Assembly: GCA_026982835.1 (NCBI GenBank)
Contig: JALSGI010000960.1
Location: 1-7,292, forward strand
Direction: 5' to 3'
DNA: 7,292 nt
Origin: Planctomycetota bacterium
GTDB taxonomy: Bacteria; Planctomycetota; Planctomycetia; Pirellulales; S012-138
Below, piece by piece: positions 1-4,180 of the stretch (position 1 is the stretch's first letter; each line of letters begins with the position of its first letter). The notes under the pieces were generated by a model. It had not been told where the DNA came from and made no database searches. It saw only the letters and a program-made list of their open reading frames with translations. The position numbers and the translations under genes were made by a program.

Positions 1-704
1 AACTGCTGGCCCACTTCTGCGGCACGCGGATCGTGGGCTACGTGGTTCAGGTGGGCCAGGTGCGGGCGCGGATCGACGACCCGGCCCAGGTGACACTGGA
101 GCAGGTGGAGCAGTTCCCCGACGGGGAACCCAACCCGGTCCGCTGCCCGGACCACCAGGCCGCCCGGCAGATGATCGACTTGATCCAGCAGGTGCGCAAA
201 GAGCAGGACTCCATCGGCGGCGTGGCCGAGGTGGTGGCCACGGGCGTGCCGCCCGGCTGGGGCGAGCCGGTGTTCGACAAGCTGAAGGCCGACTTGGGCA
301 AGGCCTTGTTCAGCCTGCCGGCGGTGTTGGGGGTGGAGTACGGCGTGGGCTTTGGCTGCGCCACGGCCCGAGGAAGCGAAAACAACGACCCCTTTGTGGC
401 CCGCCGCACGAGCACCCCCGAGGGAGAAAAGATAGAGATCGCCACGCAGGGGCTTCGCCACGGGGGGATGCTGGGCGGCATCTCCAGCGGCATGCCGCTT
501 GTGCTGCGTGCGGCTGTGAAGCCCACCAGCAGCCTCTCCCGTCCCCAGCCCACGGTGACCCGCACCGGCGAGCCGACCACGGTGCGCACCCGCGGCCGCC
601 ACGACCCCTGCCTGCTGCCGCGTTTTGTGCCCATGGCCGAGGCGATGGTGGCGTTGGTGCTGGCCGATCACTTCCTGCGCCACCGGGCCCAGTGCGGCGG
701 ATAG
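1..704 (+). CDS. aroC: Chorismate synthase, C-terminal part (5' end outside window)
   Basis: Chorismate synthase performs the last step of the shikimate pathway in the cytoplasm. It removes phosphate from 5-enolpyruvylshikimate-3-phosphate to give chorismate, using reduced FMN. The reading frame is open from the window edge (first full codon at 3) to TAG at 702-704, giving 233 visible residues out of a usual 360-390. The start is therefore upstream, and the GTG at 33 is internal. Visible family motifs are GSENNDPF (visible residues 124-131), RHGGMLGGISSGMP (about 152-165), a KPTSSLSRPQPTV stretch, and the C-terminal signature RHDPC with downstream MAEAM (from about 199). The run GLRHGG lies where many homologues have an N-[HR]-[AS]-G-G run, a small local deviation. 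No downstream gene follows on the same transcript for about 600 bases. Family assignment is very secure from the motifs. Confidence 0.96.
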   Translation, partial: LLAHFCGTRIVGYVVQVGQVRARIDDPAQVTLEQVEQFPDGEPNPVRCPDHQAARQMIDLIQQVRKEQDSIGGVAEVVATGVPPGWGEPVFDKLKADLGKALFSLPAVLGVEYGVGFGCATARGSENNDPFVARRTSTPEGEKIEIATQGLRHGGMLGGISSGMPLVLRAAVKPTSSLSRPQPTVTRTGEPTTVRTRGRHDPCLLPRFVPMAEAMVALVLADHFLRHRAQCGG

Positions 705-819
705 GCGTTTTCTCTTTTTGCTCGGCGGCCAGGGGGGCGTGTGCGTTTGTTCTTGTGCCCGGCCAGCCGCATGCGTGAGCAATGTGATTGTTTTTGCCGT
801 TGGTGTTAGCTCATGCAGT

Positions 820-849
820 CGCGAGCCGTGGGCGTAAGCCCACGGAGAA
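820..849 (+). repeat. REP-like hairpin R1
   Basis: The head is CGCGAG (one mismatch to GGCGAG). The arms are ccgtgggc (826-833) and gcccacgg (838-845), perfectly complementary, around loop GTAA. The tail is AGAA. It forms a facing pair with R2. Confidence 0.75.
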
Positions 850-874
850 TGCGGAAGCCATCAGCCGGTTTCAT

Positions 875-904
875 ATCTCTGGGAGCTCGTGCTCCCGGCT
901 CGCC
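875..904 (-). repeat. REP-like hairpin R2
   Basis: On the minus strand the head is GGCGAG (899-904), followed by arm ccgggagc, loop ACGA and arm gctcccag. The outer stem has one G-T wobble, the loop is the most divergent of the set, and the tail is AGAT. Its orientation is opposite to R1. Confidence 0.7.
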
Positions 905-937
905 GTTTGGTGTGAGGTTGGCGTTTTTTCTTGCTCC

Positions 938-967
938 GGCGAGCCCCGGACTTTAGTCCGGGGAGAG
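938..967 (+). repeat. REP-like hairpin R3
   Basis: Head GGCGAG (938-943), arms ccccggac (944-951) and gtccgggg (956-963), loop TTTA, tail AGAG followed by CC. It is the near twin of R10. The one arm difference, an A-T pair here against a G-C pair there, is changed on both sides so the stem is kept. Confidence 0.8.
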
Positions 968-994
968 CCAAATGAAGCGCCGGTTTGCCGATCT

Positions 995-1024
995 TTCTCC
1001 GCCAGCTGAAGCTGGCGGCTCGCC
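995..1024 (-). repeat. REP-like hairpin R4
   Basis: On the minus strand: head GGCGAG (1019-1024), arms ccgccagc and gctggcgg (999-1018), loop TTCA, tail AGAA. It matches R9 in head, loop and tail and differs by two paired changes in the stem. It faces R3. Confidence 0.8.
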
Positions 1025-1046
1025 AAGCCCCCAGGCCTCCAAGCCC

Positions 1047-1063
1047 CCGGTGCGGAAGCTCCG
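1047..1063 (+). repeat. GGAA-loop hairpin, module copy A
   Basis: The stem is ccggtgc / gctccgg with one T-T mismatch, around loop GGAA. Positions 1047-1068 match the reverse complement of 3873-3894 over all 22 bases. This is a different element from the REP-like hairpins: it has no GGCGAG head and a GNRA-type loop. Confidence 0.7.
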
Positions 1064-1091
1064 GCGCAAGGCGCATGGCGCAAGCCGCAAG
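1064..1091 (+). repeat. Tandem 7-bp array, four units (GCGCAAG type)
   Basis: The units are GCGCAAG, GCGCATG, GCGCAAG and CCGCAAG, in exact 7-bp register directly after the GGAA-loop hairpin. The array is followed by CCGAT. The inverted copy in cluster B has only two units (GCGCAGG, CCGCAAA) before the same CCGAT. The copies therefore differ by 14 bp, exactly two repeat units. Confidence 0.75.
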
Positions 1092-1103
1092 CCGATTCAC
1101 GCC

Positions 1104-1127
1104 GTCTCCCCCCGCTGACGCGGGGGG
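1104..1127 (-). repeat. REP-like hairpin R5 (head lost)
   Basis: On the minus strand the arms are ccccccgc and gcgggggg (1108-1127), the loop is GTCA and the tail AGAC. The GGCGAG head is replaced by CAAAAG. The arms are identical to R7, and both sit next to the GGAA-hairpin module, so R5 and R7 are parts of one duplicated inverted unit. Confidence 0.72.
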
Positions 1128-1161
1128 CTTTTGGTTGTGCAAGTTGACGTTTGTTCTCACC

Positions 1162-1177
1162 CCGGTGCGGAAGCACC
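1162..1177 (+). repeat. GGAA-loop hairpin preceding heptad array
   Basis: Perfect stem ggtgc / gcacc around loop GGAA (1164-1177), preceded by CC. It is followed one base later by the ACCCAAG array. The cluster B counterpart is at 3928-3943 on the minus strand, with loop GGCA, and is also followed by heptads. Confidence 0.68.
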
Positions 1178-1178
1178 A

Positions 1179-1213
1179 ACCCAAGACCCAAGACCCAAGA
1201 CCCAAGACCCAAG
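1179..1213 (+). repeat. Tandem 7-bp array, five perfect ACCCAAG units
   Basis: Five identical copies of ACCCAAG lie head to tail, then a partial AC. Seven is not a multiple of three, so the array reads through all three frames, giving the Lys-Thr-Gln-Asp-Pro-Arg-Pro period seen in spurious ORFs. The cluster B array at 3899-3926 is the same type, inverted and imperfect. Confidence 0.88.
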
Positions 1214-1236
1214 ACTTCGTACCCCGCCCCGGGCGG

Positions 1237-1265
1237 TTGCCCTCGAACGGACTTTTGCTTAGGTT
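1237..1265 (+). promoter_or_regulatory. Weak sigma-70-like promoter candidate for the M16 operon
   Basis: TTGCCC (1237-1242) and TAGGTT (1260-1265) are spaced by 17 bases, about 46 bases before the chosen start. The -35 matches consensus at 4 of 6 positions and the -10 at 3 of 6. It is offered mainly because it lies in the only repeat-free stretch ahead of the operon. Confidence 0.2.
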
Positions 1266-1311
1266 GCTTGACGACAAGGAACGTATCACGCATTGCCGTC
1301 CAAGAAGCGCC

Positions 1312-2556
1312 GTGAAGGAAAACCTCTACACCCACACGCTGGAAAACGGCCTGGTGCTGGTGGCCGAGGCGATGCCTTGGCTGGACTCGGTGGCCTGTTC
1401 GTTTCGCGTGCCCGGCGGGTGCCAGTACGATCCGCCCCAGCGGCTGGGCACGGCCGAGCTGACCTGCGAGATGGTCTTCCGGGGGGCAGGGCGGCGCGAT
1501 TCCCAGGGGCTGATCCACTTTCTGGACGGCCTGGGCGCCCAGTACGGCGAGTCGGTGGCCACGGCTGGAACCCACTTCGGCGTGGCCCTGCTGGCCCAGT
1601 CGCTGCCGGAGGTGCTGCCCCTTTACGCCGATGTGCTTCGCCGCCCCTGGCTGCCGGAGGACAAGCTGGACCAGGCCCGCGAAGTGGTGCTGCAAGAGGT
1701 GCGGGCGGTGGAAGACGAACCGGCCCACAAGGTGCTGCAAGAGCTGCGACGGTTGCACTACCCGGAGCCCTTGGGCCGCCCCAGCCACGGCACCCTGGAG
1801 AGCGTGCCGCAAGTGACGCTGGAAGACGTGCGGCAGTTCCACGCCCGCTACTACCAGCCCCAGGGGGCTATCTTCGGCGTGGCCGGTCGGTTCGATTGGC
1901 CGCAGTTGGTGCAACGGATCGAGGAGCACTTCGGCTCCTGGCAAGGGGAGCCACTGCCGCCTGTGGAGCTGCACCCGGCCGGGGAGCCTTACCGGCACAT
2001 CGAGCAACCCTCGCAGCAGACCCACGTGGCCGTGGCCTTCCCCACGGTCCCCTACCGGCACGAGGACTACTTTCCGGCTGCGGTGGCCGCCAGCGTGCTG
2101 GGGCGGGGGATGAGCTCGCGGCTGTTCACCCAGGTGCGCGAGCGGCGAGGGCTGTGCTATGCCGTTTGGGCCAGCTACCACACGCTGCGCGACCAGGCGG
2201 CCGTGCTTTGCTACGCGGGCACCACGGCCGATCGCGCCCAGCAAACCCTGGACGTGATGACCCAGGAAATCCACCGCCTGGCCGAAGGCGTCACGGCCGA
2301 GGAGCTGCAACGGGTGAAGGCCCAGGTGAAAAGCCGCCTGGTGATGCAGCAGGAATCCAGCAGCTCGCGGGCCGGCACGCTGGTGGGAGACTACTACCAC
2401 CTGGGCCGCGTGCGTTCGCTGCAAGAGGTGCAACAGCGGATGGACCGCCTGACCCTGGACGAGGTAAACCACTACCTGGCCCAGCATCCGCCCCGGGTAA
2501 CGACGGTCGTCACACTTGGTCCCAGCCCTCTGGAGGTGGACCTTGGAGTTTCGTAA
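1312..2556 (+). CDS. M16-family peptidase-like protein, non-catalytic (R/Y) subunit
   Basis: This 414-residue protein has the M16 (insulinase/processing-peptidase) fold. There is an N-terminal M16 domain (about residues 5-150, opening HTLENGLVLVAEAMP) and an M16_C domain (about 170-345). Where catalytic members have HxxEH, it reads ELTCE (49-53, aligned by the following MVFRG), so both zinc His and the catalytic Glu are missing. It keeps the Arg/Tyr pair of the C-terminal domain: R276 and Y283 in VRERRGLCY, with the same seven-residue spacing as the R/Y pair of insulin-degrading enzyme. This matches the non-catalytic partner of heterodimeric M16B proteases such as the Sphingomonas SPH2681/SPH2682 pair. 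I chose GTG 1312 because the M16 homology begins just after it. The frame is open back to 985, but that part is translated repeat cluster. The RBS is weak. The gene overlaps the next by 14 bases. No signal peptide is seen, so the protein is probably cytoplasmic. Confidence 0.9.
   Translation: MKENLYTHTLENGLVLVAEAMPWLDSVACSFRVPGGCQYDPPQRLGTAELTCEMVFRGAGRRDSQGLIHFLDGLGAQYGESVATAGTHFGVALLAQSLPEVLPLYADVLRRPWLPEDKLDQAREVVLQEVRAVEDEPAHKVLQELRRLHYPEPLGRPSHGTLESVPQVTLEDVRQFHARYYQPQGAIFGVAGRFDWPQLVQRIEEHFGSWQGEPLPPVELHPAGEPYRHIEQPSQQTHVAVAFPTVPYRHEDYFPAAVAASVLGRGMSSRLFTQVRERRGLCYAVWASYHTLRDQAAVLCYAGTTADRAQQTLDVMTQEIHRLAEGVTAEELQRVKAQVKSRLVMQQESSSSRAGTLVGDYYHLGRVRSLQEVQQRMDRLTLDEVNHYLAQHPPRVTTVVTLGPSPLEVDLGVS
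2532..2545 (+). promoter_or_regulatory. Strong Shine-Dalgarno setting the TTG start of the second M16 gene
   Basis: GGAGG at 2532-2536 lies six bases before TTG 2543-2545, inside the last codons of the upstream gene. The spacing favours TTG 2543 over the upstream in-frame GTG at 2516, which would place the site inside the coding sequence. The arrangement fits translational coupling of the two subunits. Confidence 0.75.
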
Positions 2557-3769
2557 GCACGAGCTGGAAAACGGCCTCGTGGTACTGGGGGAGGTGAACC
2601 CGCAGGCTTCGACCACCGCGGTGGGGTTCTTCGTGCGCACCGGGAGCCGGGACGAGGAGCCGGAGGAGTCGGGCCTGAGCCACTTCCTGGAGCACATGGT
2701 GTTCAAAGGCTCCGCTACCCGCGACGCCGACCAGGTGAACCAGGAGTTCGACCGCCTGGGGGCGATGAACAACGCCTACACCTCGAAGGAAAGCACGGTG
2801 TTCTGGGCCGTGGTGCTGCCGGAGTTCCTGGAGCCGGTCACGGAGCTGCTGGCCGACATCCTGCGGCCGGCGCTGCGCGAGGAAGATTTTCAGACCGAAA
2901 AAGAGGTCATCCTGGAAGAAATCCGCATGTACCTGGATCAGCCTCCCTTCGGGGCCGACGAGGAGTGCGAGGAGCTGCACTTTGCCGGGCACCCGCTGGC
3001 CAATCGCGTGCTGGGCACCGTGGAGTCGATCCAGGCGATGACGCCGCAGCGGATGCGGGCCTACTTCCAGCGGCGCTACCTGGCCGGGAACATCGTGGCG
3101 GTGGTGGCCGGGCAGGTGGACTTTGCCGCCTGGTGCGAGCAACTGGGGCGGCTCTGCGGCTCCTGGCCCGAAGGCACCGCCCCCCGCCAGGTGACTCCCG
3201 CGGCGCGGCACCCGGGCCGGCATGTGCGGCACAAGCCCGAGGCCACGCAGCAATACGTGGTGCAACTGGCCGCCGCCCCGGGCTGCGAAAGCCCCCGACG
3301 CTGGGCAGCCGAACTGGCCGCGGTGGTGCTGGGCGATAGCGTGGGCAGCCGACTCTATTGGGAGCTGGTGGAGCCGGGCCGGGCCGAACACGCCGCGCTG
3401 CACTACGTGGACTACCAGGGGGCGGGCATCTTCTGGACCACCATGAGCTGCCAGCCCCAGGCCGCCCAAGATAATCTCCAACGCCTGGCCGACCTCTATC
3501 AGCAGGCCACCCAGGAAGGCGTCTCGGAGGAGGAGCTTCAGCGGGCCAAAACCAAAACCAAGGCCCGGTTGGCCCTGGCGGCCGAACGCACCCACCGGCG
3601 GCTCTTCACCGTGGGCGGCAACTGGTTGGCCTTGGGGGAGTACCTGTCGCTGGAGGAAGAGCTGCGTCGGGTGGATGCGGTCACGGCCGACCAGGTGGCC
3701 CAGGTGCTGCGGCAATCGCAGTTGGACCAGCACACCTGCGTAACCGTCGGCCCGCTGGAGGAGGTGTAA
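2543..3769 (+). CDS. M16-family zinc metallopeptidase, catalytic subunit
   Basis: From TTG 2543 this is a 408-residue M16B peptidase. The N-terminal domain carries the inverted zinc motif HFLEH (47-51) followed by MVFKG. The third-ligand region is EKEVILEE, where Glu126 is the likely zinc ligand, with Glu119 seven residues before it. AYTSKEST (78-85) is the usual family segment. The C-terminal M16 domain contains GSRLYWELVEPGRAEH, but at the R/Y-pair positions it has Val and His, so the substrate-contact pair is absent. The defects are complementary to the upstream gene product, and I infer that the two act as an obligate heterodimer degrading or processing peptides. No signal peptide is evident. 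The gene starts 14 bases before the upstream stop, with a strong ribosome site. It ends with TAA at 3767-3769, and repeat cluster B follows at once. The family is certain; the substrate is unknown. Confidence 0.95.
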   Translation: MEFRKHELENGLVVLGEVNPQASTTAVGFFVRTGSRDEEPEESGLSHFLEHMVFKGSATRDADQVNQEFDRLGAMNNAYTSKESTVFWAVVLPEFLEPVTELLADILRPALREEDFQTEKEVILEEIRMYLDQPPFGADEECEELHFAGHPLANRVLGTVESIQAMTPQRMRAYFQRRYLAGNIVAVVAGQVDFAAWCEQLGRLCGSWPEGTAPRQVTPAARHPGRHVRHKPEATQQYVVQLAAAPGCESPRRWAAELAAVVLGDSVGSRLYWELVEPGRAEHAALHYVDYQGAGIFWTTMSCQPQAAQDNLQRLADLYQQATQEGVSEEELQRAKTKTKARLALAAERTHRRLFTVGGNWLALGEYLSLEEELRRVDAVTADQVAQVLRQSQLDQHTCVTVGPLEEV

Positions 3770-3789
3770 ACGCGGTGGGCCAAAGGCGT

Positions 3790-3820
3790 GGCGAGCCGCG
3801 TACCGTCAGCCCGCGGAGGA
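3790..3820 (+). repeat. REP-like hairpin R6 (degenerate)
   Basis: Head GGCGAG (3790-3795), loop GTCA (3805-3808), 3' arm gcccgcgg (3809-3816), tail AGGA. The 5' arm reads ccgcgtacc, one base too long, and pairs only at its outer five bases. The intact arm would presumably have been ccgcgggc, so this copy looks like a decaying member. Confidence 0.6.
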
Positions 3821-3823
3821 GCC

Positions 3824-3853
3824 CCAGAGCCCCCCGCGTAAGCGGGGGGAGAA
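3824..3853 (+). repeat. REP-like hairpin R7
   Basis: Perfect arms ccccccgc (3830-3837) and gcgggggg (3842-3849), loop GTAA, tail AGAA. The head is altered to CCAGAG. The arms equal those of R5, which lies in the inverted position of the duplicated module. Confidence 0.75.
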
Positions 3854-3872
3854 ACAGTATCGGTTTGCGGCC

Positions 3873-3894
3873 TGCGCCGGAGCTTCCGCACCGG
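3873..3894 (-). repeat. GGAA-loop hairpin, module copy B
   Basis: This is the exact reverse complement of 1047-1068 over 22 bases. It is followed on the minus strand by two heptads, CCGAT and then R7, the same order as in cluster A. Confidence 0.75.
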
Positions 3895-3898
3895 AGGT

Positions 3899-3926
3899 CT
3901 TGGGTCCTGGGTCTTGGGTCTTGCGG
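3899..3926 (-). repeat. Tandem 7-bp array, about four units (ACCCAAG type)
   Basis: Read on the minus strand the units are CCGCAAG, ACCCAAG, ACCCAGG and ACCCAAG, then a partial ACC. The CCGCAAG unit also occurs in the 1064-1091 array, which links the two heptad types. Confidence 0.78.
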
Positions 3927-3927
3927 G

Positions 3928-3943
3928 GGTGCTGCCGCACCGG
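3928..3943 (-). repeat. GGCA-loop hairpin next to heptad array
   Basis: Stem ggtgc / gcacc (3928-3941) around TGCC on the plus strand, GGCA on the minus strand. It is the counterpart of 1162-1177, and like it lies directly beside a heptad array. Confidence 0.62.
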
Positions 3944-4006
3944 GCAGGAAAAAGCGTGTTTTGTGGAAAACAACGTACCTGGTGGACTTGCTTTGATTCT
4001 TGCAAC

Positions 4007-4032
4007 GGCGAGCCGCCGGCGTAAGCCGGCGG
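4007..4032 (+). repeat. REP-like hairpin R8
   Basis: Head GGCGAG (4007-4012), perfect arms ccgccggc (4013-4020) and gccggcgg (4025-4032), loop GTAA. The AGAA tail is replaced by TTGA, and a second head follows after six bases, so R8 and R9 form a direct tandem pair. Confidence 0.8.
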
Positions 4033-4038
4033 TTGAAC

Positions 4039-4068
4039 GGCGAGCCGCCGACTTCAGTCGGCGGAGAA
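4039..4068 (+). repeat. REP-like hairpin R9
   Basis: Head GGCGAG (4039-4044), perfect arms ccgccgac (4045-4052) and gtcggcgg (4057-4064), loop TTCA, tail AGAA. It differs from R4 at two adjacent stem pairs, both compensated. Confidence 0.82.
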
Positions 4069-4091
4069 GATCGACACGCGTTTTTTCTTGG

Positions 4092-4121
4092 CTCTCCCCG
4101 GGCTAAAGCCCGGGGCTCGCC
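4092..4121 (-). repeat. REP-like hairpin R10
   Basis: On the minus strand: head GGCGAG (4116-4121), arms ccccgggc and gcccgggg (4096-4115), loop TTTA, tail AGAG followed by CC. It pairs with R9 in opposite orientation and is the compensated twin of R3. Confidence 0.82.
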
Positions 4122-4180
4122 AACCGTGTGCTGACACATGCGGCTGCTTTTCTGTACCCCACAATCTTCAGCGGGGGGCG

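Larger units (their letters stand above)
705..1311. other. Repeat cluster A: gene-free, hairpin-rich intergenic region
   Basis: No credible gene lies between aroC and the M16 operon. Short ORFs here translate the repeats into low-complexity Pro/Arg/Ser peptides. The region holds five REP-like hairpins (826-845, 879-898, 944-963, 999-1018, 1108-1127) in order + - + - -. It also holds two GGAA-loop hairpins (1047-1063 and 1162-1177) and two tandem 7-bp arrays (1064-1091 and 1179-1213). T-rich stretches occur at 707-719 and 921-933. The last 100 bases before the M16 start (1214-1311) carry no repeat and are the likely promoter area. I see nothing definable in 720-815. Confidence 0.8.
3770..4180. 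other. Repeat cluster B: hairpin-rich region between convergent genes
   Basis: The M16 operon (+) and the PHP-domain gene (-) converge here, so no promoter is expected. The region carries five REP-like hairpins (3796-3816, 3830-3849, 4013-4032, 4045-4064, 4096-4115) in order + + + + -. It also carries an inverted copy of the GGAA-hairpin/heptad module (about 3861-3943), and a possible decayed hairpin at 4167-4178. Positions 3945-4000 show no repeat. Short ORFs inside (such as 3775-3996 and 3900-4106) are translated repeats and are not called. Confidence 0.8.

Noticed and set aside
47..634. 195-codon minus-strand ORF
   Set aside because: It is antisense to aroC and has no recognisable motif.
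820..1127. CRISPR array
   Set aside because: The repeats are hairpins of varying sequence and orientation with irregular spacing; there are no identical direct repeats with constant spacers.
1293..2597. 434-codon plus-strand ORF overlapping the first M16 gene in another frame
   Set aside because: Its Ala/Gly/Arg/Pro-rich translation is a frame shadow of GC-rich coding.
871..2772. 633-codon minus-strand ORF
   Set aside because: It is antisense to the first M16 gene and runs through cluster A. Its His/Leu/Gln/Gly-rich composition is typical of the complement of GC-rich coding, and it shows no domain.
2510..3733. 407-codon minus-strand ORF
   Set aside because: It is antisense to the catalytic M16 gene, whose frame has clear HFLEH homology.
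1047..3943. Composite transposon carrying the M16 genes
   Set aside because: Inverted modules flank the operon, but no transposase, terminal inverted repeat ends or target-site duplication is visible, and the M16 genes share the base composition of their neighbours.
4045..4086. Rho-independent terminator from R9 plus the T6 run
   Set aside because: The T-run starts 17 bases after the stem, too far for a standard terminator. On the minus strand R10 is followed by A-rich, not T-rich, sequence. The hairpins may still slow polymerase, but this cannot be claimed.
3775..4106. Small ORFs in cluster B (for example 73 and 68 codons)
   Set aside because: They consist of translated hairpins and heptads, have no ribosome site of note and match no family.
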